NCBI GenBank assembly: GCA_035235625.1
Contig: CP141143.1
Coordinates: forward strand, 18,707,092-18,771,091
Direction of reading: 5' to 3'
Source of the DNA: Saururus chinensis
Lineage: Eukaryota; Streptophyta; Magnoliopsida; Piperales; Saururaceae
Length of the DNA stretch: 64,000 nucleotides
This document shows positions 24,078 to 35,677 of the stretch, one piece after another (positions within the stretch are counted from its first letter, which is position 1; each line of letters opens with the position of its first letter). The translations under genes and the position numbers were made by a program. The notes below the pieces were generated by a model. The model saw only the letters and a program-made list of their open reading frames with translations, was not told where the DNA came from and did no database searches.

Positions 24078-27000
24078 TTAACCATCCAACGCACCAAGTG
24101 CTTTCATATCCTCCAAGAACGCTGTATATGAATCATCAATGCTCTGTGGTTTTGGTGCTGATGTCTGAGATGCAGATTCAGCCTTTCCCACAATGGTTGG
24201 GCTCAGTGAAGGACGAGTAGCAGGTGTTGCTGTCATCAACTGCTGCTTTGCTTTCGTTTTAGGAACTGCAGTTTCCCTCCTCACACGCACAGATGCAGGA
24301 ACCTAGTTTCATATATGCCAGATGATTAGAAAACCTGTAAACTGTCTAGTTGTGTGTACAGGAACAGATGCAGGAACGTAGTTTCATATATGCCAGATGT
24401 TTAGAAAACCTGTCAACTGTCTAGTTGTGTGTGTGAGAGAGAGAGAGAGTGAGAGAGAGAGAGAGAGAGTGAGAGAGAGAGAGAGAGGGAGGGAGATTTA
24501 GGGCCCACAGCTTGTATGTTCATGGTACACGAAGTAATTTAATAACTAATGCTAGGAGATGCACATATCTACCATCCACTCATATTATCCCACATCCTGA
24601 AAGAAATCTACTTTTGGAACAGAGTTGCGGACCAGCAGTGACAGAATGGCCAGAAAGTGCAAGTGGCAATAAACTCAGATGCATATCGCACAACATACAG
24701 ACTCTACTCTGTTTTTTCAAGAGTTCAATAGTTTTTTTAACGACAAATAAAACTTAGCTATATATATTTAGGAGTTCACAGACTTGCAATGGCACTCTAT
24801 TTAATATAGTATCAATTGCGATTTTGTGATGTAAACACAGCATAGAGGAATATAACAAATTTCATCTTTGAAGACATGACAAGATCAGAGGTGCAGATCC
24901 TGACATCTACTGACATTGATCTATCTAGTACTAATTATGTTGCATCTTAAAAAAATGGCACTAGAGATTACATAGCCAAAAAACAACACATGATATCAAC
25001 ATTGAATAACCACACTTACCATAGCCGTCAGCTCTGGAGTATGTTGTGCCAGTGGCCTCTTCACAACAGTAGATGCAGCTGACTTGACATAAGATGGCTT
25101 AGGGGGTGCTGAAGGTTTTAATGCAGCCATATCATCCTCCAAGAAGGGAGGCGGGCCTGGCGGAAGTGGTGGTCTTAACATGGAAGGAGGGCCAGGGGGA
25201 GGACCAAAAGGTGGCCTAGGAAGATGTGGAACAACCATACCAGGAGGAGGAGGCCGACCGGGAGGAAGACCAGGAACAGGTAATTGCGATGAAACCATGT
25301 CTGGAGGAGGTGGGAGAAACCTTGAAATGCCTGGCGGCAACACGTCAGGTTGTAGATTAGGCGTGACAGGCGGCCTTGGCACTGGTACTGGTGGTCTTGG
25401 AGGTGGTGGGGGAGGGATCATCTTGGTTGCATCTTGTATGCCTATGGCATTACTAGCGGTAGGATCAGTCGATCCACCTGATTGATTTTGCAACTTAGGG
25501 GGCAAGCCAGGTGGAGGTGGAGGTGGTGGAAGAAGACCAGTTGACCCCTGTACAAAAAGAAAAACTCGAATAACTAATGGAACTCTTAAACAATATATTT
25601 ACATGAGAAGATGTATTTAGAATGTTCTAAATCCCATTTGAAACTCATTGTGATTTTAAATGCATACTTGCAATACTGAAGAGAACCTTGGTGATCACTA
25701 TAATAAGTCACTTTTTGCAGGCCCAAGTTTATTCAGTTCATATAATGACACCTCATAATTGACAGCTTCTCAGGAATTAGAATGTACTAATGCAAAATAC
25801 CTGAGGGTCACAAATTAATCAGTGCAAGATTATAGGAGATGGGAATTTTCTAAAAGCTTTTAAAAGAAATAAACAAAGATTTATGTTGCATAGCTCAATG
25901 AAGAAATTGGGGACAAATAAGAATATAAAAATGATAAATGTGGGCTTCTATATTTAGATAGTTGTTTATAATATGAGGCATTTGATAGTTTTCTATAAAA
26001 TGAGGCACTAAAACCTTTTGGATAGCAATGAGATTTATAATAGACAGTTCCCTTGTGATATTTATATAAATTCCATGGTTGAGTTGCTGTTCTCGGAATT
26101 TTATAAAATTCATCTGGATATAAACTTATGAAGAAAAAAAATATTTTGACAAAGCAAGTGTTACTAGCCTGCCTCTTTCACAAGATCTTTTTAATACCAA
26201 ACGTAGAAAAGTGCACAATCTAGGCACAAAGACCAATGGGTTTCCAAGCAGAGAAAGATTCTTGCAAAACAGGTCAGAAACATGTACTTACCTGGCCAGT
26301 AACTTTGCCATCCGATCCTTCAGTTTTTAGTTTTTCCTTCTCAGATCCACTTGTCCCTGGAGGAGGAGGCTGGAGAGGTCGAGGAAGAGGTGGAGGTGGG
26401 GGTAGGGTAGTTTGAACTGGTAATTCCTTTGGAAATTGACCTGGTGGTGGGACAGGAGGTGGTGGCGGAAGTGGTGGCAGAGGCAACGATGAACTAGGAT
26501 CAGATCCTGGCTTTGGTGGAATTGGAGGCAGAGGCAATGATGAAGGTAATGCTGAATCAGTAGCTGAAGCCAAATCACCTGATTCTGGCAATGGCGGGGG
26601 AGGAGGAGGTGGTGGAGGTACAGCTAAATCTGCATCCTCTGTCTCAGATGTAGAAGATGATGCACCAGCACTAGATGAAGCTGACAAGGGAATTCTAGGT
26701 CCTGAGGAGAAACAAAAAAGAGAGAGAAAGAGAGAGAGATTTTACTGGTATTTTATCACCATGACAAAAAGAAACACAAAGCTCAATGTAATCTCATCTT
26801 TTATATTAAAAAACTAAGAAGCAAACCTATTGACGATTTATACATGGGAGGCTTTCCTGGAGGAGGTGCACCAGTCGGATTTAATGTTGGATGGTAGTAA
26901 ACAGAATCCTGAGGATAATGTAAGAGAATAAATACATTACAAAAAGAACAGTATTAAACAGCTATAATACAACAAACTAAAAGAAAAATAAACTCAAATC

Positions 27001-28830
27001 AAATATGTAGTTTACTTCAGGCCTTGGATGTTTCACTCGTTCCTCCTCTTCTGCAGATGTTCGTCTCCTTGGAGGTCCTAAATGGCTGAATAAAAATTTA
27101 ATAAAACAACAGTAAGCGTAACTAGCAATACCAAACTGTTAGTAGAGAACTGGACAGATAAGTAGAAGTACTCACCTGAACATCACTGGTGCTTCACCTT
27201 TTTCACGCATTTTCTCTTCATACTCCTGTTATGAAAAAGAAAGCACCTTAAGAAAAATAAATTTTCCACTAAGATGCTATTCGAGATATGCATACATACA
27301 ATATTTATATAACACATCAAAATGTTTGATAGCCAAATTACTTGAGAGACCTTAAATAAAAAAAAACAAAAGGAAGAGATCATTCAAAATAATCATACTC
27401 TCTAATTTTCATCTTCAATGCAAATGAAGACAAATATACATTATAAACAATGTCTATGGTGCCAAGTAGAACTACATCATTTTTTTTTACGAGCAATCAA
27501 TTTGATAGATGCTCAGAATATGGTGTACTATCATAAAAACAGAGAAAAAGCATCACAAGTACACTTCACAACCCAAAAAACACTGTTACCTTTCTCTTCT
27601 TCATAACAAGATTCAAAGTGTCTTCAAGCTGTCTCTTTTTGTGCTTCCTTGCCTTGTCCAGAGCACCATCTGCCTCTGGAAACAACCATAAGAGTAAATT
27701 GATGGCCATACTAGAAATTGTAAGTGAAATTAGCAGAATTGCAAAATAAACAATGAAATAAATAGATAATACATGCTACTATGCAAAGGTCATACACTTT
27801 CTTATAGTTAGATTGACTTACTCATCATTTCCAACTTCTCAATTTGTTCTTTAAGAGTTTCAGGATCCTTCTTTAGAATTCCAACTTCTCGAACCTTCTT
27901 TCTTTCTTTCTTGTTCTGTCATAGAAAGCTCATACATATTAGGTAAATTGCAATTCAAGTAGCATAGGATATCATTAGCGGAAGTTAATTTATTTCCCAA
28001 TTTTCTTCTATTCATTTAATAATAAAGTAAAAAATCAAATCGTCCTAAAGATCAAAATTCAAGAACAATACAGCAATGACACCACCTGACCTCCGAAAAA
28101 AGGAATCGTGAATCCTACAGAAATTCATCTATAGGGCAGCGTAAATGGAATTTCGAGAGAGAACTATATGAAAATATTATCACTGTTAAGTACATATAGG
28201 CAGGGATAAGATAGTTAACAAGGTTATATTGGACAATCCAATAAAGTCATACGTAATTCCCAAAAATATTACATTTGAACTTTAACCTATATGCTTCAAC
28301 AGTCCTTGCCTCAATTTCTTAACAAAGACTCGCAGAAAATGCATAAAGAATGGCATTTCAAAAATAATCTAAGGTACAGCCAAATTAAGCTTACCTCACG
28401 CACTAAAAATTCCATATAACTCAATGAGTCCACATTATGAGTATATTAAAATTAGATGAAATGAATAAGCTTGTTTAAACATTTTGAATCTTCTCCACGA
28501 TGTGGTGTTCACAACGGAATTTGATCCGTCTGACCCGCACGCACACCAGAAACGTAGCAACTTGCAAAATTGTAATTTTTTCTATTTCAAAAGATTCAGC
28601 AGAACCCAAAATAATCGACTCAGTAATAAATAAATTAGAAAAAAACAATAGGGTTCCAAATGCATAAGTGAACTAACGAAATCGAGGGGGGGGAGCGCCA
28701 AGGAAAACCAAGAGAAGACATATTGAGATGGGGAGGATGGCTGGCTCACCCGTTTGAGCTCCTTCTTGCGGAGCTCCTTCCGATAGGCATCGGTAGGGTT
28801 CATGACCTTCCCTCCCTTCGTCGTCTTCAT
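24078..28830 (-). CDS. ELF5: ELF5-like protein (plant WBP11/NpwBP homologue), nine exons
   Basis: ELF5 is the nuclear proline-rich plant homologue of the splicing-associated protein WBP11; in Arabidopsis it supports FLC expression and delays flowering. Coding exons on the minus strand, in order: 28750-28830, 27822-27915, 27590-27675, 27176-27225, 27016-27085, 26827-26908, 26292-26701, 25020-25547, 24078-24302. All introns are GT-AG, the phases fit, and the total is 1626 nt, or 541 aa plus stop, close to the family length. Exons 1-3 give the Wbp11 domain ([20 protein letters not shown], then [20 protein letters not shown], then [17 protein letters not shown]), lysine-rich and helical. Exons 4-6 hold the linker with [15 protein letters not shown] and [18 protein letters not shown]. 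Exons 7-8 are proline-rich (polyproline and [18 protein letters not shown] runs), the expected ligands for WW and SH3 domains. Exon 9 ends with the conserved tail [20 protein letters not shown]. The start is chosen because the family begins MKTTKGGK. The gene looks intact. Confidence 0.95.
24289..24433 (-). repeat. 75-bp tandem duplication across the last ELF5 splice acceptor
   Basis: Two copies start at 24289 and 24364 (ACAGATGCAGGAAC, then TAGTTTCATATATGCCAGATG and CTGTCTAGTTGTGTGT). Copy 1 contains the start of exon 9 and its acceptor AG (24304-24303). Copy 2 lies wholly in intron 8 and has AC in place of AG, so only the proximal acceptor can be used. Confidence 0.85.
24431..24496. repeat. 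GA/TC microsatellite in ELF5 intron 8
   Basis: A nearly pure GA run with occasional GT and GG interruptions, directly abutting the 75-bp duplication. On the transcribed strand it is a CT-rich tract upstream of the exon 9 acceptor, so it could act as an extended polypyrimidine tract; that is an inference. Confidence 0.9.
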
Positions 28831-29040
28831 CTTCGCCGGCGCTCTGATTCCCTCCCGCTGGGCTCAAAACTTGGGGATCCCCCACCGGGCGGCGAGGGTC
28901 CAAAGCGCTAATCCCCTAGAAGCTAGACCGTTCACGGTGCTTGCAGCAGTCCCTTCGCGGCTTCCCCACTCAACACAGTTCCATCTGAATCAGCCGGAGT
29001 TGTATCATGTGGGCCTCCGGCCCTCTTGAACTCGACCGAG
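28831..29040 (-). promoter_or_regulatory. ELF5 5' UTR and CpG-rich proximal promoter
   Basis: The 200 bases upstream of the ELF5 ATG are markedly richer in G, C and CpG (for example GCGCCGGCGAAG, CGCCGCCCGG) than the AT-rich surroundings, as often seen at constitutively expressed plant genes. No clear TATA box was seen, so the exact transcription start cannot be placed. Confidence 0.5.
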
Positions 29041-30097
29041 GGTTGCTCATGGACATCTGTAAGCCGGATGTTAGACCGTGTCCACATCTGTTTTTAGTCC
29101 GTTTTTATATAAAATGGATAATTTTTTTATCTAATAATATATAGAAGCTACAGTAATTTATGTAGCATTAGCATCTATTACCTTTACTTAATACTCTTTT
29201 AAATATTAATAATAATTACTATTAATTATTAAAAAATAGTATTTATGTGGCATTTTGGGACAATCCTAACATGACTAAAAACATAGATTCAATACATATG
29301 TACCATATTTGAATAGTTTTAACATACTTATATAGGTATTGAATAGCTTAAAAATATAAATCTAAAACTTATGTAGTATGTTAAAATAGTCTTAATATGA
29401 TATATAGATATTGAATAATTTTAAAACTTAGATTTAATACTTATGTAGTATGTTAAGATAATTTTAACATGCTACATAGGTATTAAAATTTTGAATTAAG
29501 ATAAAAAAGTATATATTTATGTATTTATCTAAATCCATTTGTGTTAGTTTGTATTCATAATGAATAAATTTAGACAAAATATGATAGATACTAGGGCAAA
29601 CACGGACAAAGGATATGCAAATAATAGATGGATATAAACAACCCTATGTTTGTGGGACCCTACCTCCACTCACCCCCCTACCTAGTGCCTTACACCCACT
29701 CCCCTCCTCTTCTGTGATTTAGCAAATAGGTTGTTATTCATGGGCCTCTTATTTTGAAAATATTTTCTTCACTAGATTCCATGACCAAAGCACATGTGGG
29801 GTGGGTGGCAATGAGAGAGAGGGAAAAAAAGAGAAATGGTACTCGCATGGGTCAGGAGGGTATAAGTATTGAAAAAATTCCCAAAACATAACCATTGGAC
29901 CTTTACAAGGGTTTGAGTATTCTAACCAAGTTTCATACATGGAAAAAATCAAAGTATATAAAATAACTATTTTACCCTTATAGTTGAATTGTTGTAAAAT
30001 ATTCAATTACTAGACTTGGGGCTCCAGTTCAAGGGCCTACGAGTGAGTTTAAAATTTAACAAAAATCACAGTAAGAGATGAGGATGTACCTTAAATT
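29041..30097. other. AT-rich intergenic; possible small inverted-repeat element with internal repeats
   Basis: From about 29260 to 29480 a phrase of the type AACATACTATATAGGTATTGAAT recurs three or four times. The ends near 29075 (CGTGTCCACATCTGTTTTTA) and 29640 (inverted TATCCATCTATTATTTGCAT) show weak inverted similarity, as a decayed MITE might. No target duplication could be confirmed. No exon was seen; 29645-29705 is C-rich. Confidence 0.3.
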
Positions 30098-32006
30098 TAT
30101 ATTGTCACGCCCCGGTACCCGACCTGAACCCGGTCCAAGGGACGGTCGAAGCACACGGGGGCTACAAAATTGCATTGTGGAAGACTTTAACCCCTTAGTC
30201 GGGTATTTAATACATACGGAGTTGCACACCTTTAAACCTTTGTGCAAGAGAAATAATGAAAATAAAGGAGGACTTTAACTCTAAATTAGTCCATAAGTTA
30301 TAAACCCACATGCATAAAATCATGAATCATCACATATGGCTCGAATTAGAAAATCTTAGACATAACTAAACACATAAGATATACACGAGTCTGAAATAAA
30401 AACCACCACACATGATGTTCTATAACTATAACAACATAAATAAGAAGACATAACAATGTCCAGAGGCCTCTACGCCTAATCCCATTCTTTCCCCGACCGT
30501 TCCTCATACAAGGATTCTAGTTATCTGTATGTCACGCCATGCAACCCCAAAACAAAACATAGAAAGAGGGGTAAGTAAAAATTAGTAAGGTTTGAAACAC
30601 GGTAACGTTAATCAGAAAACAACCATGACATATCAAACATGGTAATTTATATCCATATTTCATATAATACCCCAATTTTGATTAACTTCCTTACTATACT
30701 TCTACTTAACTATAAGTAATTATCTTGCATACAAGTACCTCATAACTACTAATCATGATATTAATAATTACATTATGATATCACATCCATCCTGCATTAT
30801 AAATGATTCACACATAATCACATCATGCATAATCATCCCATATAACCTGCATGAGAAGTGTCTCTAACACACTTTTAGATTATGTATAAACATCACATAT
30901 ATCAACCTGCATATAAAGTGTCTCTAGCACACATTCATAACCATGAAAGTCGATAACAATAACTTTGCTTAATCGGCCGAAGCATAAACAATCCCTAGTC
31001 ACTCCAAACAATCCCCAACAGGAAAGCTTGAAGGAATTCTGCAGTTTAGGTAAATTCCCTAACTGGGAAGAATACCCCCTAGTTAGCCAATACACTCGGC
31101 TACACTAGCCTGGATTCTCAGGGTCCAGATGGTATCAATAGTTTATCTCCTTATAGCATTGCCACTCTTCTCAACCCATGGAGGAAAACCCATCCTCAAG
31201 GGATGTAAAACCCTATCCTTTCAGACGTAAAACCAAATTGATAAGCCTCTAACCGATTAATCTGACAAACTATTCTCACACAATTGCATCCAATTGACCA
31301 ACATAAGCTAAACTCGGTAAAACCTCATTCATAAATTCATTTCATGATGCATGCAACTTGATACATACATGAGCAATCTCTACATGAATTCTAATTCATG
31401 GAACGTGCTCCCATCAGCCCCACATACATCATATCAAATCATAAATATCAATAATTACCATAATTACCCCCACATGTGTGTGTTTTAGATAGAAACATTT
31501 CTAAGCATATGAACATGTATTATAGATAACCCATTAACATCCCACACACATGCTCTTTAATATCTAATCATAGTTCCTTACTGAAAATCATGAGTAAAAA
31601 ATCATCGGAAATACAAGTCAAATCAAGTGTACCCTCATGCTAGACCTATGTAAGCATATTTCATACCACACTTGAAGCTAGACATGGCACCACCATTCAC
31701 CCATAATTTAATCATAATAAATAAAGGTATACAAATCCATTCTCCTTCCATAACCCTGTTGGAACCATGCTTAGAATATAATAAATCATTCAACATGTAT
31801 TCAAGATAAACAATTATAACATGCTTAACCAACAACATATAATTCATGTAATACTTAAATATTCTTCATAATTCCTAACATGCACTTCATGCTCTTCTAA
31901 TAGCTCATCCTAGCACAAATTGCTCAGCATGAACATAAGAAATAGTATTTAAGAGTAAAAAACTTGAAAATGAGCAAAATAACAAAAAACCTAAATCTGT
32001 TGTGTT

Positions 32007-32155
32007 GGCATTCGAATGCCCTGCAAGGCCATTCGAATGCTTGGCCGTTCTATCGGCCTATCTAGACATTCGAATGCTTGGCTGTTTGATCGTCCTGTCT
32101 GGCCGTTCGAACACCTAGCCGTTCGATCGGCTCCTTAGCCGTTTGATCGCCATAA
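32007..32155 (-). repeat. Expanded palindrome cluster in long-LTR copy 30103-35088
   Basis: Starts with a perfect 14-bp palindrome GGCATTCGAATGCC (32007-32020). It continues with GGCCATTCGAATGC, GGCCGTTCTATCGGCC, ACATTCGAATGC, GGCTGTTTGATCGTCC, GGCCGTTCGAACACC, GCCGTTCGATCGGC and GCCGTTTGATCGCC. That makes eight related near-palindromes in about 150 bp, the largest cluster among the sister LTRs. Confidence 0.8.
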
Positions 32156-33601
32156 CAGGCTTTCTGGTTTGTCTTCCCCACTTTGAAATCAAAATCAAAA
32201 CTTCTCATGAACATCTTAAACTACCAAATCCTTCTCTCAAACATCACCATGATTAAGTCCATGCTTGAAAAATAGTAGATCTATCCATTAACAATCAAAA
32301 ACACAAAGAAATTAGAAGAAATATTCAACTTTCCTAAAACCGTCATTAAAGCTTACATCCATGGAAACTCTATCAAAACTCAAATCTAAAATCACTGCCA
32401 CATTTAGGATGAAAACACTTACTTTCAACAAGCTTTTTCACTTGAAATCGCTCCTCTAACACCTTCAAAACCTACCCAACATAGGGCTTTTGTTAATACA
32501 TTTATAGATATAATTTAAAATACCTAAATCTCTCAAAAATTAGTAAATCTAGGGTTCTTTAGGTTCAAAAACGAAATTCTTTTCTCAAGGGTTTGAAATA
32601 GAGTTTCAAATAAGTAACTTTTTGGGTAGAAATTGAGATTAAACTTTTTTGAAAGAAGGGATTTGAAAATTTTAGGAAAAACCCTAAGAAATTAGTGAAA
32701 GATTAGGCTATTCCTCACCTTAACCACCTTCCTTCTTGGGAAATGAGGATTAGGGCTCTAGGCTCCAGGTTTCCGGCCCTTCCCAATTAAAAAAGTGGCT
32801 GAGTCTTTCTATTTATAGTATGGGTTATGGTAAACTTAATAAGTTTGTGGGGTATAAATAAATTTTACACTAAAAATGGAAAACTTGCTTATTTTAAACC
32901 AAAATTGAAGTCTAAAATTTTTGAAATAATTATCTACTATCTTAGGATGTTTTTAGGGTCATTTTGGACTAATTATCCCAATTTTGCATGTGGGGCCCAT
33001 AGTGGGTCCCACCACCCCCTGACTTTTTAGGAAAAAGAGTAAAAATTTTAAAAATTCCAGAAAAATCCAAATGACTTATTATAACGACCCGACCCGAGCC
33101 GGGCCCACACAATCACTAGTAGAAAAATTTTCTTTTTTTGAGCCAGGAATCATCGTCTGTGTGTGAGAGGTACAACGTTTATCTACACACTTTGGAGCTT
33201 TAAGGCTTCCTAGGACGTAGACTTAGGTTGTAACGAACACATACACACAATGAAGCTTCATAGTTCGTTATGTGTAAAATAAAACATATATTTATCATTA
33301 ATTTGGATCGGGCCAATGTTGCCTTGTCGTTGGTTGCCTACATACATATTGGATATTATTCCAACATGATCGGATCCGAAAGTAGTTCTACCTAACGGCT
33401 ACTACATACAACAATCGTCACAAAATTATATATATTAAAATATGTATATACTGGTATTTACAAAAATTCGTCATATATCGGAGTCAAGCGGAAGTTAATA
33501 AGCCAAAAACGTACATCACACTCTACCACCGAGCGGGGTCATAATCACATATACGCATCTCGCTCTATCATTGAGCCGAGACTAAAAACACAAATTACAC
33601 A

Positions 33602-33624
33602 TCTCGCTCTACCCTAGAGCGAGA
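33602..33624 (-). repeat. Perfect 10-bp stem-loop in LTR 33080-34935
   Basis: Arms TCTCGCTCTA and TAGAGCGAGA are separated by CCC. Two further imperfect stem-loops precede it at about 33525-33540 and 33553-33577, spaced about 50 bp. It is the same position and structure as 36972-36996, 54184-54208 and 13313-13337. Confidence 0.85.
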
Positions 33625-33973
33625 CCACACACGTCATATAAGCATACATCATGGTATATAAAGAACACATCATGGTATATAGGCACACAACATGGCATAT
33701 AGCCATATAGGCACATAGCACAACAAGCATACAGATCATAGCATAACACACATCATAACTAGCACATGCCGTTCCATAATTAAAACAGAAGATCAGGAAT
33801 GCTTACTCCCATCATAACTCGTACGGTATCAGTAACTACGGACAGAACCCCATCTTGCTCCGGGTCTCTTTTTCTTGTTCCGGTGTTCGGGCAGGGCCTC
33901 CCTTAGTCTTGGGGTATTTCCTCCTTATAATATCATCATCTCAGAAAATGGAACCCACCATCGTGTAGAACAC

Positions 33974-34017
33974 CTTCGATTTAGTCAAGAACGCCTCTTG
34001 AATCGACTAAATCGAAG
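33974..34017 (-). repeat. 13-bp-arm inverted repeat, unit of a triplicated block
   Basis: Arms CTTCGATTTAGTC and GACTAAATCGAAG enclose an 18-base middle with a further AAGA/TCTT pair. Related inverted repeats recur about 170 bp later (near 34150) and in decayed form near 34325, and again at about 54748, 54928 and 55110 in the sister LTR. Confidence 0.8.
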
Positions 34018-35093
34018 TTAGGATGGCCAGAAACAGAAAAAACAAAGTTGGTCGGTACGGGTAGAACCTCTCCTTGTCTTGGGGTGTTTCCTCTTCATAC
34101 GATTGCCAACTCAATAAACATAACCCTCCATCGCGTAGAACATACTCGATTTAGTCAAGAACGCCTCTTAAATTGACTAAATCGGAGTTAGGATGGCCAG
34201 AAACAGATAAAACAAAGTTGGTTGATGCTCAAAGGTAATGGGCAGAACCTTTCCTTATCTTGGGGCATTTTCATCCTTATATGGACTTCAACTTGAAGAA
34301 AGGACCACTCCATTGCGTAGAGCACACTCGATTTAGTAGGAAACGGGTCTTGAACGACCTAAATCAACCTCAGAACAGTCAGAAACAGAGGAAATGAGAT
34401 TCTAACTGAAAAACAGAGATAATGGGGGTTTTATAAACACCCGGTGTGCCGGCGCCCACCGAAACCATGTGCAGCGCAGTTCGCGCCCCCGGATACGAAC
34501 TGTGGCGCCTGCGGTTCTGTGGTGCACGCATCCCGTGTCCGCCAGCACCGCGCTGCAGCGCGCCAGCCGTGCACCACCGACTTTTTTTAAAAAATTTGAA
34601 TATTCAAACGCGCGGATCTCCCTACCTCGGATTCGGATTAACACGTTCTAGGTACCATTGGACTCGTATCGACGAGCCCTTTGATACAAACCCACTTAAA
34701 GCAATAAATTGTTCTCTTTATAAGTGGGTCCCACCTATATTGCACGTTTTTCAAATATCGTAACTTACGGGTCCGACCTCCGTTTTGCCCGTTCTTTGAT
34801 TCGTTACGCTCGTTTCTTCGAGCTCTACTCAAATACGAAGGTTTCAATGATTAAAAACATCTATAATTTATTATAAAAATTACTAATTACCTCTAACCCC
34901 CTTGATTAGACGTAATCTAAAAGCAGGGTGTTACACTTATATTAATATAAAAACTATTAATTTGAAGAAAAGTTTGGTTAAAACCTTTGTTAACCACTTT
35001 AATTTTAAAAATAGTCTAAAATCGATTAAAACCACATAATATAATTAAATAAAATAAAATTAACCGGTTCAAGTTTAGGGATTTTACATATAC

Positions 35094-35672
35094 CAAGCTA
35101 CATGGTGGGCAAAATCCTAGTAAGTGGGTAATTATCCATTTTACCCTTACGGTTAAGGGTAAACCGTAGAGCAAACTAAGGTCGTTTCAAAGGGTTTATA
35201 ACGCTATAGAATGTCTAGAAAATTACCAATGGTCAATTACATCAAGGAGTAACCCTGATATTAGTTTTAGACCCATTGAGATTTAGGAAAACCTTGAACA
35301 AAATTATGTAAATACCCTTACGAGTGGAACACCCACATTTCACGAACAAAATCAAGAACCAATTTGAGAGTGGAACACCTTGAGAGAGTAATGACTTGAA
35401 ATCTAAGGAAAGAGTGTGAGGTGATTTGTATGACTCAAAGGAGACAAACTTATCCCATATGGAGGATTTACCTCTATGCCCTTAGGGGCGATCTAATCCG
35501 TTTTCACATAAATAAATACCCTAACCTGAGAAGAGTGAGGGCACCCTATAATAACAATAAACGTCTTCAAATGGAGGGGGTGTGAGAAGTAGGTAACACA
35601 AAGACCTTTATAGGTCATAGTATTATCAAAAATAGAGGGAAGAACCTGCATTCTCAGGGTTTAAGCAGCATA
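35094..35672. other. Unique-looking sequence between two solo LTRs
   Basis: No exon or repeat family recognised. It is AT-rich with ACCCTTA/TAAGGGTA words. The continuation lies to the right of the next solo LTR, at 37547 onward. Confidence 0.4.
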
Positions 35673-35677
35673 TTACA

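Larger units (their letters stand above)
33080..34935 (-). mobile_element. Solo LTR, 1.86 kb, TGTAAT-family, nested
   Basis: Minus orientation, from TGTAACACCCTGC (34935) to the GGGCTCGGGTCGGGTCG end (about 33085). The perfect flanking duplication is CTTAT (33075-33079 and 34936-34940). It inserted into the long LTR 30103-35088 close to that LTR's 5' end. Three roughly 170-bp sub-repeats lie at about 33870-34400, each with an inverted-repeat core, and three stem-loops lie at about 33525-33625. Confidence 0.87.
30103..35088 (-). mobile_element. Solo LTR of the long-LTR family, interrupted by a 1.9-kb solo LTR
   Basis: On the minus strand it runs from TGTAAAATCCCTAAACTTGA (35088) to GGGGCGTGACA (30103), with flanking 5-mers TATAT (30098-30102) and TATAC (35089-35093). 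After removal of 33080-34935 and one target copy it is about 3.1 kb. Landmarks: end block GAACCCGGTCCAAGGG-ACGGTCGA-GCACACGGGGGC at 30126-30165, a two- to three-unit remnant of the 57-bp array at about 30780-30950, and a long palindrome cluster at 32007-32155. It has no coding interior. Confidence 0.85.

Noticed and set aside
24431-24496. A promoter GAGA element
   Set aside because: The GA run is an intronic microsatellite next to a recent duplication; there is no evidence of promoter function there.
25180-25485. A glycine-rich 101-codon frame on the plus strand
   Set aside because: It is the antisense of the proline-rich exon 8 of ELF5, whose splice structure and family match are clear on the other strand.
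27418-27691. Plus-strand open frames within ELF5
   Set aside because: They fall across introns 2-3 and exon 3 of ELF5 on the opposite strand and have no family features.
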